Below are positions 10,114 to 19,296 of a DNA stretch of 64,000 nucleotides, one piece after another; positions within the stretch are counted from its first letter, which is position 1, and every line of letters begins with the position of its first letter. The notes under the pieces were generated by a model that saw only the letters and a list, made by a program, of their open reading frames with translations, ran no database searches and was not told where the DNA came from. The DNA comes from Sphingomonas sp. LC-1. GTDB taxonomy: Bacteria; Pseudomonadota; Alphaproteobacteria; Sphingomonadales; Sphingomonadaceae. The stretch covers positions 62,001 through 126,000 of the forward strand of contig NZ_JANZXB010000007.1 in NCBI RefSeq assembly GCF_025371035.1, read 5' to 3'. The translations under genes and the position numbers were made by a program.

Positions 10114-10304
10114 GGTAGCCGTTAGAGGCTGCTACCTTCGCCTATCTTGTGGCCCTCCGGTATTGCCGGGGAGCGGGTCAGCAAAGCTGCTGGAGTGGCC
10201 GGGACGGATCACGGCAAAGCCGCGATCCCGACGTCGAACGGGTCGCCCGTGGGCGACCCGCCGGCCGGGCTTTCGCCGTCTCGCGGATAGCGACGCTATC
10301 CGCG
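10114..10304. repeat. Cluster of inverted repeats in the rpoA-rplQ spacer
   Basis: The 246-bp gap within the operon holds at least three strong inverted repeats: GGTAGC/GCTACC (10114-10119 with 10131-10136), a 10-bp perfect stem with a 2-nt loop (10239-10248 with 10251-10260), and an 11-bp perfect stem around one central base (10282-10292 with 10294-10304). A fourth, imperfect repeat spans about 10204-10231. On the minus-strand mRNA these would fold between the rpoA stop and the rplQ start. Candidate roles are RNA processing or attenuation, or decay of a mobile repeat. Confidence 0.65.
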
Positions 10305-10310
10305 TGCGGC

Positions 10311-11375
10311 TTAGCCCATGATCTCCTGTTCCAGCTTCTTGGCCATTTCCTCGATATTCTCGGGCGGCCAGCCGGGGATTTCCATGCCCAGGCGCAGACC
10401 CATGGACGACAGCACTTCCTTGATCTCGTTCAGCGACTTGCGGCCGAAATTCGGAGTGCGCAGCATCTCGGCTTCGGTCTTGCCGACCAGATCGCCGATA
10501 TAGATGATGTTGTCGTTCTTGAGGCAGTTCGCCGAACGCACCGACAGTTCCAGCTCGTCGACCTTCTTGAGAAGGTAACGGTTGATCTGCTGCGCGTCGC
10601 TCTGCGGCTCGCCACCGGCGGCGGGGATCGCCGCCTGGCCCACGGGGGCCGCGCGGGTGAGCGCCGAGTCGTCGAAGTGCACGAACAGCGCCAGCTGATC
10701 CTGGAGGATGCGCGCGGCATAGGCCACGGCGTCTTCCGGGGTGACGGTGCCGTCGGTTTCGACCGAAAGCGTCAGCTTGTCATAGTCCAGGTCCTGACCG
10801 ACGCGGGTCGGGTCGACCTTGTACGACACCTGGCGAACCGGCGAATATAGCGCATCGACCGGGATCAGACCGATCGGCGCATCGGCCGGACGGTTGGACG
10901 CGGCGGGGACATAGCCCTTCCCGATATCAGCGGTCAGTTCCATGTTGAACGTCGCGCCTTCGTCGAGATGGCAGATCACCAGGTCCTTGTTCATGACCTC
11001 GATGTCGCCCGACACGGCGATGTCGCCGGCCTTGACGGTGGTGGGACCGGTCGCCGACAGCTGGAGCCGCTTGGGACCTTCGCCCTGCATGCGGATGGCG
11101 AGCTGTTTGACGTTCAGGACGATGTCGGTGACGTCTTCACGCACACCGGCCAGCGACGAGAACTCGTGCAGCACGTTCTCGATCTTGATCGAGGTGACCG
11201 CCGCGCCCTGGAGCGACGACAGGAGAACGCGGCGAAGCGCGTTGCCCAGCGTCAGGCCGAAGCCACGCTCCAGCGGTTCGGCAACGAACGTCGCCTTCCG
11301 CTTGCCATCGCCACCCTTCTTTTCGAGCGCGTTGGGCTTCTTCAGTTCCTGCCAGTTCTTTGCGTTGACAGACAC
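10311..11375 (-). CDS. rpoA: RNA polymerase alpha subunit
   Basis: 354 aa. The N-terminal dimerisation domain (about 20-235) includes [24 protein letters not shown] flexible linker is followed by the C-terminal domain (about 265-330), with [21 protein letters not shown] and [12 protein letters not shown], the DNA- and activator-binding helices. Length is slightly above the usual 329-340 aa because of an extended C-terminus rich in Glu/Lys. It sits between rpsK and rplQ, as in most bacteria. Confidence 0.98.
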   Translation of the reverse strand: MSVNAKNWQELKKPNALEKKGGDGKRKATFVAEPLERGFGLTLGNALRRVLLSSLQGAAVTSIKIENVLHEFSSLAGVREDVTDIVLNVKQLAIRMQGEGPKRLQLSATGPTTVKAGDIAVSGDIEVMNKDLVICHLDEGATFNMELTADIGKGYVPAASNRPADAPIGLIPVDALYSPVRQVSYKVDPTRVGQDLDYDKLTLSVETDGTVTPEDAVAYAARILQDQLALFVHFDDSALTRAAPVGQAAIPAAGGEPQSDAQQINRYLLKKVDELELSVRSANCLKNDNIIYIGDLVGKTEAEMLRTPNFGRKSLNEIKEVLSSMGLRLGMEIPGWPPENIEEMAKKLEQEIMG

Positions 11376-11463
11376 GTGGTTCCCCTGAGTTATGGGCCGG
11401 AACGGGGACGGTTCCAGCCGTGGAGAGAGGCATGGCCGACTCGTCAGCCGGCCATGGGAAGCA

Positions 11464-11853
11464 TCAGACGCGGCGACGCTTGGAAGGCCGCACGCCGTTG
11501 TGCGGGATCGAGGTCACGTCACGGATCGAGGTGATCTGGAAACCGACCGCCTGCAGCGCGCGCAGCGCCGACTCGCGGCCCGAACCCGGACCCTTCACTT
11601 CGACTTCCAGGGTGCGCACGCCATGCTCGGCGGCCTTCTTGCCCGCGTCTTCCGCTGCGACCTGCGCCGCATACGGGGTCGACTTGCGCGAGCCCTTGAA
11701 GCCCATCATGCCGGCCGACGACCACGAAATGGCATTGCCCTGCGCGTCGGTGATGGTGATCATGGTGTTGTTGAAGCTGGCGTTCACATGGGCGACGCCG
11801 GCGGTGATGTTCTTGCGCTCGCGACGGCGAATGCGCTGCGGTTCACGTGCCAT
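11464..11853 (-). CDS. rpsK: 30S ribosomal protein S11
   Basis: 129 aa, the normal length. Recognised by [30 protein letters not shown] and the C-terminal basic tail [12 protein letters not shown]. It is a platform protein of the small subunit. It lies between rpsM and rpoA in the conserved order. Confidence 0.97.
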   Translation of the reverse strand: MAREPQRIRRRERKNITAGVAHVNASFNNTMITITDAQGNAISWSSAGMMGFKGSRKSTPYAAQVAAEDAGKKAAEHGVRTLEVEVKGPGSGRESALRALQAVGFQITSIRDVTSIPHNGVRPSKRRRV

Positions 11854-11948
11854 TGAATGAAAGTCCTGACCTAATATCCTGATGCGGAGAGCGGCGGGCG
11901 GTCAGCCACAAGCCTGCCTCCGGCGGAGTAATTCGTCCCCCGGACGAA

Positions 11949-12317
11949 TTACTTCTTCTTGCCTGCGATCGGCTTCGCCTTGCCCTTGCGGGTGCGCGCG
12001 TTGGTGTGCGTGCGCTGGCCGCGGACCGGCAGGCCCTTGCGGTGACGCAGGCCGCGATAGCAGGCCAGGTCCATCAGGCGCTTGATGTTCATCGCGGTCT
12101 CGCGACGAAGATCACCTTCCACCGTGTGGTCGGCGTCGATGGTCTCGCGGATCTGGAGCACTTCCTGATCCGACAGGTCCTGGACGCGACGATCGGCGGC
12201 GATGTTCAGCTTTTCGGCGATCTGCTTCGCCTTGGCCGGACCGATGCCATGGATATAGGTCAGCGCGATCAGAACGCGCTTGTTGGTCGGGAGGTTGACA
12301 CCCGCGATACGTGCCAT
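11949..12317 (-). CDS. rpsM: 30S ribosomal protein S13
   Basis: 122 aa from the ATG at 12317, starting [14 protein letters not shown], which is where the family starts; the frame is open 37 codons further upstream but without similarity. Other S13 hallmarks are the helix-two-turn-helix segment [10 protein letters not shown], the [14 protein letters not shown] motif and the lysine-rich tail. GGAGAA lies upstream at suitable spacing. First gene of the rpsM-rpsK-rpoA-rplQ cluster; secY and adk, often adjacent, are absent here. Confidence 0.97.
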   Translation of the reverse strand: MARIAGVNLPTNKRVLIALTYIHGIGPAKAKQIAEKLNIAADRRVQDLSDQEVLQIRETIDADHTVEGDLRRETAMNIKRLMDLACYRGLRHRKGLPVRGQRTHTNARTRKGKAKPIAGKKK

Positions 12318-12475
12318 GAAACTTGTTCTCCTAGCTCCACGAAGCATGGCATGGCCGCACATGCTCCATCTCAACGCGATGGTTCCGCCACGCGGAAGCG
12401 CGACGCCCGCAAATCGCGCGTCGTTCAACCGGGAGTGGTGGAAGGACGGTCAGTTAGGCCCCGCGCAACCCTCTG

Positions 12476-12724
12476 TCAAGCGATCGGTTCCCGAAACTTC
12501 GTCGATTGAACCCGGCGCAGTGTCAGCCAGCGGCGGAACGACACGATCGCCCAGACGATCTCCACCACGCCAAACGGCCAGGCGCCCTGGAGAAAACCAT
12601 AAGCGGAGCCCGCAATGCATCCCAGCACGAAGCCGAAAGTCCACCAATGCGATCCCGCCTCCATCGCATAGCAGAGAAGCGTGAACGACACGGCGGCAAG
12701 GCCGAACAGCGACAGCGAATCCAT
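12476..12724 (-). CDS. Small membrane protein of unknown function
   Basis: 82 aa with about three hydrophobic helices (LFGLAAVSFTLLCYAM, WWTFGFVLGCIAGSAYGFL, FGVVEIVWAIVSF) and a short basic cytoplasmic tail. The arrangement 'helix - GxxxGxxYG helix - VxxVWxxxS helix' is reminiscent of CBU_0592-like small membrane proteins; I cannot confirm this. It lies alone between the S13 gene and the sensor-kinase gene. The ATG gives a good hydrophobic N-terminus, and the codon pattern fits a real gene. Confidence 0.6.
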   Translation of the reverse strand: MDSLSLFGLAAVSFTLLCYAMEAGSHWWTFGFVLGCIAGSAYGFLQGAWPFGVVEIVWAIVSFRRWLTLRRVQSTKFREPIA

Positions 12725-12799
12725 CGCCTGGGTTTAGTGCGCCAGGACAAGGGGGCAACCCCTGTGCCCTCCCGCCCCTGCAAAGGGAGAAAGAACGCG

Positions 12800-14155
12800 T
12801 TACGGAATGATCAACCGGGCAATCAGGCCCGGTGCGTTGTCCGCCAGTTCGAATCGCCCGCCATGCAGCCGCGCCACCGCTTCGATCAGCGCCATGCCCA
12901 GTCCCGCGCCGGGCGTGGTGCGCGCGGTATCGAGTCGGCCGAACCGCTTGAGCGCCTGTGCCCGGTCCGCCTCGGCAATGCCCGGACCATGATCCTCGAC
13001 CTGAAAGACGATGCCGTCATGGCCCTGATAGAGCCGCAACCCGACCTGCCCGCCCGACGCGCCATGCTTCAGGGCATTGTCGATCAGGTTGGATAGCGCC
13101 TGGCTCATCAGTTCACGATGCAGGGGCAGCGGCGCCGGGCGATCTTCCACCGCGATCAGGAAGCGCAGGCCCGCATCCTCGATCACGGGGGCATAGAGTT
13201 CGCCGATTTCCTCGACCATCTCGGCGGGGGCGGCCATGGTGAAGCGGTCGCGTGTCACCGACTCCGACCGGCTGATCTCGATCACCATGGTCAGCATCCG
13301 CATGATGAGGTCGGTTTCGACCAGCAATCCGCCCAGCGCCGCCTCGCGCTGCGCTGGGTCGGCGATCAGCACCGCCTGTTCGGTCTTGGTCCGCAACCGC
13401 GCCAGGGGCGAGCGCAAGTCGTGCGCCAGGCTGTCGGTGACGACGCGGAGTTCGGCCATCAACTGCTCGATCTTGCCCAGCATCGCATTCAGCCGCAGCG
13501 CCAGTCGGTCGAACGCGTCGCCATCGCTGTTGCCGCCCCGGACCAGCGACACCCGCCGCGACAGGTCGCCCTCGCCCGCCGCATCCATGACCGACACAAT
13601 GGCATTGAGCCGCCCCGACACATAGCGCGCCAGGACCAACCCTGTCCCCACCCCCAGCATCAGCGACAGGAAGACCGCCAGCGCCAGGGCGCGCTCGATC
13701 GCGACCTGCTGCGCCTCGATCAGATCGAGCGGGCGGCCGACCAGCAGCCAGTCATTGCCGATGGGGTGAAGCGTATAGCCCGCCTCGCGCGACGCCCAGA
13801 CGCCGTCGCGCCCCAGCACGGCGATGCGGAACGGCGTATCGGCCAACGGCACGGCCAGGTGACGCGGCGCATAGCCCGCGATCCGATGCCCCTGGGTATC
13901 GAAGATGGCGAGCACCAGCGAGACGTCCCCCGGCTCGCGCGCCTGGGTGATCGCATCGGCCAGCGCGGGCAAGGCGCCCGTCCGCCACACGGCGCGAAGG
14001 GCGTCGGCCTGTTCGACGATCTCGCGGTGGAGCGCCGCCACCGCATCGGCGCTGGTCTGTTTCCAGATGAACCCGACCAGTGCCAGATTGGACACCAGCG
14101 CCAATATGATCGACAGCAGCGCGATCCGCGCCGAGATCGTCAGCCGCAACTTCAC
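12800..14155 (-). CDS. Two-component sensor histidine kinase
   Basis: 451-aa inner-membrane kinase starting at a GTG that overlaps the regulator's stop (GTGA, 14152-14155). TM1 is about residues 10-30, a periplasmic sensor region about 32-150, and TM2 about 155-178, followed by HAMP. The HisKA H-box carries phospho-acceptor His245 (SLAHDLRSPLARL). The HATPase domain has the N-box Asn360 (NLIDNALKHG) and the G1 box DHGPGIAEA. It phosphorylates the OmpR-type regulator encoded just upstream. The signal is unknown. The domain order resembles EnvZ/PhoQ-like kinases. Confidence 0.93.
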   Translation of the reverse strand: MKLRLTISARIALLSIILALVSNLALVGFIWKQTSADAVAALHREIVEQADALRAVWRTGALPALADAITQAREPGDVSLVLAIFDTQGHRIAGYAPRHLAVPLADTPFRIAVLGRDGVWASREAGYTLHPIGNDWLLVGRPLDLIEAQQVAIERALALAVFLSLMLGVGTGLVLARYVSGRLNAIVSVMDAAGEGDLSRRVSLVRGGNSDGDAFDRLALRLNAMLGKIEQLMAELRVVTDSLAHDLRSPLARLRTKTEQAVLIADPAQREAALGGLLVETDLIMRMLTMVIEISRSESVTRDRFTMAAPAEMVEEIGELYAPVIEDAGLRFLIAVEDRPAPLPLHRELMSQALSNLIDNALKHGASGGQVGLRLYQGHDGIVFQVEDHGPGIAEADRAQALKRFGRLDTARTTPGAGLGMALIEAVARLHGGRFELADNAPGLIARLIIP

Positions 14156-14844
14156 CCTTCGACGGCCAGCCTGTAACCTGCGCCGCGCACGGTGTGCAGG
14201 ATCGGCGTGCCGAATCCTTCCTCAAGCTTGCGCCGAAGCCGCCCGATATGGACGTCGACCACGTTGGAGCCGGGGTCGAAATGATAGTTCCAGATCTTCT
14301 CCAGCATCATCGTGCGGGTGACGACCTGCCCCGCATGACGCGCCAGGAACTCCAGCAGATTGAATTCGCGCGCGCCGACCGGGATGATCTTGCCCGCCCG
14401 GGTGACGGTGCGGGCCAGCAGGTCGATCTCCAGATCGCCGACATGCAGCTTGGTCCGCGTCGGCTCCGACGCCGCGCGGTCAGACCGGCGCACCAGCGCC
14501 TCGATCCGTGCCGACAATTCGGCAAACGAGAAGGGCTTGCACAGATAATCGTCCGCACCCGCCTTCAAACCATCGACCCGGTCATCGACCGTGGCAAGAG
14601 CCGACAGGATCAGCACGGGCGTGGCGATCCCCGCCGCGCGGATCGCGCTGACCATCGCCAGCCCGTCCAGGCGCGGCAGCATCCGGTCGGCGATGATCAG
14701 GTCGAATATGCCCTCGCTCGCCAGGAACAGCCCGTCGCGCCCGTCCCCGCACTGTTCGACGGCATAGCCCGCCTCGGCCAGTCCCTTGGCGACATAGGCG
14801 GCGGTGGACGCATCGTCTTCGACGATCAGGATCTTGCGGCTCAT
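14152..14844 (-). CDS. OmpR-family response regulator
   Basis: 230 aa from the ATG at 14844 (MSRKILIVEDD). The frame is open far upstream, but that part lacks similarity. The receiver domain has the acidic pair at 10-11 and phospho-acceptor Asp53 (IIADRMLPRLDG), with Lys about 103 in LCKPFSFAEL. The C-terminal winged-helix DNA-binding domain ends with VVDVHIGRLRRKLEEG and TVRGAGYRL. It is translationally coupled to the kinase gene downstream. Target genes are unknown. Confidence 0.95.
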   Translation of the reverse strand: MSRKILIVEDDASTAAYVAKGLAEAGYAVEQCGDGRDGLFLASEGIFDLIIADRMLPRLDGLAMVSAIRAAGIATPVLILSALATVDDRVDGLKAGADDYLCKPFSFAELSARIEALVRRSDRAASEPTRTKLHVGDLEIDLLARTVTRAGKIIPVGAREFNLLEFLARHAGQVVTRTMMLEKIWNYHFDPGSNVVDVHIGRLRRKLEEGFGTPILHTVRGAGYRLAVEG

Positions 14845-15232
14845 CGGTTCGTCTGCTCCGGCATAGGGCGATCTTCGCTCCAACGACGTCGTTCGGCATG
14901 TTCGAGCCCATCGTCCCGATCCCGTCCACGCCGTCCGCCCGCGGATGACTAGGCCCGATATCGGTTCAGGGAAAGGCCGGCGGAAAGTGCGCTCTCCGCC
15001 GGCCCCGACGGCACCCCCGGGAGTGTCGGGCGCCGAGCTCGTTGAACTGCTTGGCTTTTCGCTACATCGGGCCGGGATACCCCGGCGTGACCATAATGTG
15101 ACAAATGCGTCATTCGCGGCATCGGCTGAGCAAGGGTGGTGCGCCGTACATCCGCAACCGGACCGAATTCCGCACCAAAACCTCAATCATGTTTAAACTT
15201 TTGATAATCCTTTAATTTATGATCCCGCCATC
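14845..15232. other. Non-coding spacer with strong hairpin and AT-rich promoter-like end
   Basis: A 388-bp spacer between the divergent regulator (-) and diguanylate cyclase (+) genes. It holds a perfect 10-bp stem (14975-14984 with 14995-15004). Its last 45 bp are unusually AT-rich for this genome and include GATAAT at 15203-15208, a plausible -10 element for the cyclase gene, though no convincing -35 is seen. An 83-codon frame at 14945-15196 has no protein-like features, and I treat it as chance. Confidence 0.5.
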
Positions 15233-16708
15233 ATGTTGACCGCCCCCATCCCCCTCGATGCTTCGTCCGCCGAGGAGCGGCGTCTCGCCACGCTTCAGGC
15301 GCATGCCCTGCTCGACAGCGAGCCGGAGGCGGAGTTCGATGCGCTGGTATCGCTGGCGGCGGACATGCTGGATTGCCCGGTCGCCGCGCTGACGCTGGCC
15401 GATCGCGATCGTTTCTGGGTGAAGTCGTCGGTCGGTCCGCTGCCCAGCCAGATGCCGCGCAGCGTCGCCTTTTGCGACCAGACGATCCGGTCGCCCGACC
15501 TGATGATCGTGCCCGACCTGACCAGCGATCCGCGCTTCGCCGTCAATCCCTTCGTCACCGGCGAGGCCGGGACGCGCTTCTATGCGGGCATGCCGATCCG
15601 CGTGCCGGCACTGGATGGGTCGCCCCAGGCCATCGGTTCGCTCTGCGTCATGGATGCCACCCCCCGCTCGCTGAGCCCTGCGGGCGAGCGAACGCTGCGC
15701 CATCTTGCCCGGTTGGCCGAAGCGCTGATCGCTGCGCGCGCCGTTGCCAGGCGCGCCACCGCCATGGCCGAACTGAGCGAACGCCAGGCCGAGGACCTGC
15801 GCGGCAAGGAGCGGACCGTGCGACAGGTCGAGCGGCTGGCCCTGATCGGATCGTGGCGCCTCCGGTTGTCCGACGGTCAGGCGACATGGTCCGAAGGCGT
15901 CTATCGCATCCACGAACTCCCCCCGGGGCGGCCGGTGACGGTCGAACAGGGACTGAGCTATTACCCGCCCGCCTCACGCGACATATTGCGCTCGACGATC
16001 GAGGCCACCGCCCGTCTGGGCGATCCGTTCGACATCGAACTGGACTTCGTCACCGCACAGGGTCGCCAGCGCCGTGTCCGGGTGATGGGCGAGCGCGAGA
16101 TGCAGAACGGACGGCCCCACGGCCTGGTCGGCATGTTCCAGGACGTGACCGAGCGCCACGCTCTTGAGGTCCAGCTACGCCGTAATGCGGATACCGACGC
16201 GCTGACCCTGCTCGCCAATCGCGCCGCGTTCGACCGGACGCTGGAAGCCGCCATCAGGGAGGCCAGTGCCACGGATCAGCCGCTCGGGCTGGTGCTGATC
16301 GACCTGGACGGGTTCAAGCTGATCAACGACACGCTGGGTCACCCCGCCGGGGACGAGGTGTTGCGCATGGTCGGCACGCGGCTGCGCGCCGACTGGCTGC
16401 ACGCATGTTTCGTCGCGCGGTTGGGGGGCGACGAGTTCGGGGTGATCGTCCGTGATCCCGTCTTGCTCGCTCAACCCGAATCGCTGCGCGCTCGGCTAGA
16501 GACGCTGCTGACCATCTCTATCACGGCGAACGACCTGACCATGAGTTGCGCGGGCACGGTATGCGTCACGCTGCGCCCCGAGGATTGCCGGACGATCCGC
16601 GACTTCATGCACCATGCCGACACGCGCTTATACGCCGCCAAGCGCGACCGGGTGGGCGAGCGGCGGCGGGGCGACCGGCGGCAGGGCGACCGGCGCCGCG
16701 CCGGATAG
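15233..16708 (+). CDS. GAF-PAS-GGDEF diguanylate cyclase
   Basis: 491-aa cytoplasmic protein that should make cyclic di-GMP from two GTP. The N-terminal GAF domain (about 25-170) has FCDQTIRSPDLMIVPDL and YAGMPIRV, a common sensor arrangement. A PAS-like fold lies at about 200-310 (GSWRLRLSDGQATWSEGVYRIH). The catalytic GGDEF domain has DLDGFKLINDTLGH and an intact RLGGDEF at 396-402. No EAL domain. I see no RxxD product-inhibition site five residues before GGDEF. The extreme C-terminus repeats GDRRQGDRRR and is highly basic. No obvious ribosome-binding site precedes the ATG. Confidence 0.9.
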   Translation: MLTAPIPLDASSAEERRLATLQAHALLDSEPEAEFDALVSLAADMLDCPVAALTLADRDRFWVKSSVGPLPSQMPRSVAFCDQTIRSPDLMIVPDLTSDPRFAVNPFVTGEAGTRFYAGMPIRVPALDGSPQAIGSLCVMDATPRSLSPAGERTLRHLARLAEALIAARAVARRATAMAELSERQAEDLRGKERTVRQVERLALIGSWRLRLSDGQATWSEGVYRIHELPPGRPVTVEQGLSYYPPASRDILRSTIEATARLGDPFDIELDFVTAQGRQRRVRVMGEREMQNGRPHGLVGMFQDVTERHALEVQLRRNADTDALTLLANRAAFDRTLEAAIREASATDQPLGLVLIDLDGFKLINDTLGHPAGDEVLRMVGTRLRADWLHACFVARLGGDEFGVIVRDPVLLAQPESLRARLETLLTISITANDLTMSCAGTVCVTLRPEDCRTIRDFMHHADTRLYAAKRDRVGERRRGDRRQGDRRRAG

Positions 16709-16770
16709 CAAGGCGGGTCAACGAGGCTCGGCCCTTCCCTCACCCGCCCATGGCCCCATATAGCGGGTGC

Positions 16771-18942
16771 ATGTCTTCGCGCGCCCGCGTCCTCGTCCTG
16801 AACTCCGCGCTCGGCCCTCTCGACTATCGCGTGCCGCAAGGCATGACGGTCGAGCCGGGGTCGATCGTCGTCGCACCGCTCGGGCCCCGGCAGCTGCTGG
16901 GCGTGGTCTGGGAACCCGAACGGATGCCGTCGGATGCCGAGGTCGGCGACAATCGCCTGCGCCCGCTGCTGGGTGTGGCGGACGCGCCGCCCCTGCCCGA
17001 TCCGCTGCGCCGGTTGATCGAGTGGACGGCGGATTATTATCTCGCCCCGCCTGCTGCGGTCGTGCGAATGGCGCTGTCCTCCACCTCCGCGCTGGAGGGC
17101 GCGCGGACCGTCACCGAGTACCGCGTCACCGGCCATGTCCCCGACCGCCTGACCCCGCAGCGTGCCCAGGCGCTGGAGCGGATCGGTGATCGGCAGGGCC
17201 TGATCCGCGAACTGGCAACGATGGCGGACGTCTCCGACGCGGTGATCCGGGGGCTGGTCAAGAACGGCGCGATCGAGGGGGTGGAGGTCGATATCGACAG
17301 CCCCTTCCCGCTGCCCGATCCCGACCATCACCGCCCGGAGCTTTCGGAGGACCAGCGCGCGGCGGCCGACACGCTCGTCGCGGGCGTCGCGGCGCATGCG
17401 TTCCAGCCGGTACTGCTCGACGGCGTCACCGGTTCGGGCAAGACGGAGGTCTATTTCGAGGCGGTGGCGCAAGCGGTTGCCGAAGGGCGGCAGGTGCTGG
17501 TCCTCCTCCCCGAAATCGCGCTGACCGAACCGTTCCTCAAGCGATTCCACGACCGCTTCGGCTGCGAGCCGGTGGCGTGGCATTCGGGACTGCGTTCGTC
17601 ACAGCGGCGGCGGGCGTGGCGGGCCATCGCCAGTGGACAGGGCCTGGTCACGGTCGGCGCACGCTCGGCGCTGTTCCTGCCCTATCGCAATCTCGGCCTG
17701 ATCGTCGTCGACGAGGCACACGAAACCAGCTTCAAGCAGGAAGACGGCGTCCATTACCATGCGCGCGACGTGGCGGTAATGCGCGGCAAGTTCGAGCCCT
17801 GCCCGGTCATCCTCGCCTCCGCCACTCCCGCGATCGAGACGCGGCAACAGGTCGCGCTGGGCCGCTATACCGAAGTGAAACTGCCCGGCCGCTTCGGCCC
17901 GGCGCAAATGCCGACGATCGAGGCGATCGACCTGATCCAGGACCCGCCCGAACGCGGCCGCTGGATCGCGCCCCAGCTGGTCGCCGCGATGAAGGAGGTG
18001 CTGGAGAAGCGCGAACAGTCGCTGCTCTATCTCAACCGGCGCGGCTATGCCCCGCTGACCCTGTGCCGGACCTGCGGGCATCGATTCCAATGCCCCAATT
18101 GCACCGCCTGGATGGTCGAGCATCGACTGGTCCGGCGACTGGCCTGCCATCATTGCGGCCATGTCTTGCCCACGCCGCGCGCCTGCCCAGAGTGCGGCGG
18201 CGAGGATTCGCTGGTCGCCTGCGGCCCCGGTGTCGAGCGGATCGCGGACGAGGCGACGGCACTGTTCCCCGAGGCCAAGATCGCGGTCGTCACCTCCGAC
18301 ACCATCTGGTCCCCCGCCAAGGCGGCGGAGTTTGTCGGGCGGATGGAGGCGGGCGAAATCGACATCGTCGTCGGCACGCAGTTGATCACCAAGGGCTATC
18401 ACTTCCCCAATCTGACCCTGGTGGGCGTGATCGACGCCGATCTGGGCCTCGACGGCGGCGACCTGCGCGCGGCGGAGCGTACCTTTCAGCAGATCCGCCA
18501 GGTATCGGGTCGCGCGGGACGCGGCGCCAAGCCGGGCCACGTCTTCATCCAGACCCACAGCCCCAAGGCCCAGGTGATGCAGGCGCTGGTGACGGGCGAT
18601 GCCGAGGCCTTCTACACAGCGGAGACCGAGGCACGGCGGGACGCCGATGCCCCGCCCTTCGGCCGTTATGCCGCGATCATCGTCTCTTCGGAGGATCAAG
18701 GCGCGGCGCAATCGGCTGCCGGGATGATCGCACGCGCTGCTCCCAAGGTGGAGGGGATGCATGTCTTCGGCCCCGCGCCCGCGCCGTTGGCGATGCTACG
18801 GGGGCGGCATCGGTATCGGTTGCTGGTCCACGCCCGGCGCGCGCTGGCGGTGCAGGATGTGATTCGCGAATGGCTGGGCGGGCTGGAATGGTCCGCCAAG
18901 GTTCGCGTCGCGGTCGATGTGGACCCGTACAGCTTTTTGTAA
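16771..18942 (+). CDS. priA: Primosomal protein N' (replication restart helicase PriA)
   Basis: 723-aa superfamily 2 helicase that recognises stalled forks and loads the replicative helicase. The N-terminal 3'-DNA-binding region has LGPLDYRVP. Walker A is GVTGSGKTE (218-226) and the Walker B/DEAH box is at 314-317. A zinc-binding insert with eight cysteines starts at Cys432 (CRTCGHRFQCPNC, CHHCG, CPECGG). Helicase motifs V/VI follow (QQIRQVSGRAGRG). Start chosen at MSSRARVLVLNSALG; an in-frame ATG at 16750 would add seven residues. It begins 62 bp after the cyclase gene. Confidence 0.96.
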   Translation: MSSRARVLVLNSALGPLDYRVPQGMTVEPGSIVVAPLGPRQLLGVVWEPERMPSDAEVGDNRLRPLLGVADAPPLPDPLRRLIEWTADYYLAPPAAVVRMALSSTSALEGARTVTEYRVTGHVPDRLTPQRAQALERIGDRQGLIRELATMADVSDAVIRGLVKNGAIEGVEVDIDSPFPLPDPDHHRPELSEDQRAAADTLVAGVAAHAFQPVLLDGVTGSGKTEVYFEAVAQAVAEGRQVLVLLPEIALTEPFLKRFHDRFGCEPVAWHSGLRSSQRRRAWRAIASGQGLVTVGARSALFLPYRNLGLIVVDEAHETSFKQEDGVHYHARDVAVMRGKFEPCPVILASATPAIETRQQVALGRYTEVKLPGRFGPAQMPTIEAIDLIQDPPERGRWIAPQLVAAMKEVLEKREQSLLYLNRRGYAPLTLCRTCGHRFQCPNCTAWMVEHRLVRRLACHHCGHVLPTPRACPECGGEDSLVACGPGVERIADEATALFPEAKIAVVTSDTIWSPAKAAEFVGRMEAGEIDIVVGTQLITKGYHFPNLTLVGVIDADLGLDGGDLRAAERTFQQIRQVSGRAGRGAKPGHVFIQTHSPKAQVMQALVTGDAEAFYTAETEARRDADAPPFGRYAAIIVSSEDQGAAQSAAGMIARAAPKVEGMHVFGPAPAPLAMLRGRHRYRLLVHARRALAVQDVIREWLGGLEWSAKVRVAVDVDPYSFL

Positions 18943-19240
18943 GCCGGGCATCGAAGAAGGTCAGTTCGCGCGGAGGCGCGGAGACGCGGAGGTGCCGTAT
19001 TGGCGGCACCGCCGCCCTTTCATAACTGGCCAGAGGTGAAAGGCTGTATAGGCGACGAGCGAGACACCTCCGCGCCTCCGCGCGAACCAAATCTCCTTTG
19101 CGCTTTCGCGAGGCCGGTCGAGAGGGTTTCCCTTGGCCTTCGACTTCGCTCAGGCTGAACGGCGGTTGGGGATAGCCGCCCTACCCCCCCATCGGTACGC
19201 CAGAGCGAAATCGCAGGCCACGCCCTGCCCCTCCCCACAA
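18943..19240. other. Non-coding spacer between convergent priA and atpC with repeats
   Basis: About 300 bp without a credible gene. It carries the long inverted repeat listed separately and, at about 19138-19162, the sequence CTTCGACTTCGCTCAGGCTG followed by AACGG, a motif family I know as a common intergenic repeat in sphingomonads and some other GC-rich proteobacteria. Short frames here are GC-driven shadows. Confidence 0.6.
18964..19087. repeat. Long inverted repeat, arms of about 23-31 bp
   Basis: The left arm at 18964-18994 and the right arm at 19065-19087 are inverted copies of the same 23-bp sequence. The left copy carries an extra 8-bp unit (GACGCGGA), a duplication of the adjacent 'ACGCGGAG'-like motif. 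The 70-bp centre has no gene. This looks like a REP/BIME-type intergenic element near the 3' ends of two convergent genes. Confidence 0.7.
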
Positions 19241-19241
19241 A

Positions 19242-19276
19242 CGAAAACGGCCGCAGCTTCCGCCACGACCGTTTCA
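19242..19276 (-). terminator. Probable intrinsic terminator of the atp operon
   Basis: On the minus strand, AAACGGTCG pairs with CGGCCGTTT (one G-U wobble), followed by a T-rich run. It lies about 20 bp beyond the atpC stop. A second small hairpin, GGTAAGG/CCTTACC at 19284-19301, overlaps the atpC stop. Confidence 0.7.
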
Positions 19277-19296
19277 AAAACCCGGTAAGGAAAACC

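Noticed and set aside
12318-12428. N-terminal extension of S13
   Set aside because: The family starts at MARIAGV, with a ribosome-binding site just upstream; the extension has no similarity.
14945-15196. 83-codon frame in the regulator-cyclase spacer
   Set aside because: No ribosome-binding site, overlaps a strong hairpin, and composition is not protein-like.
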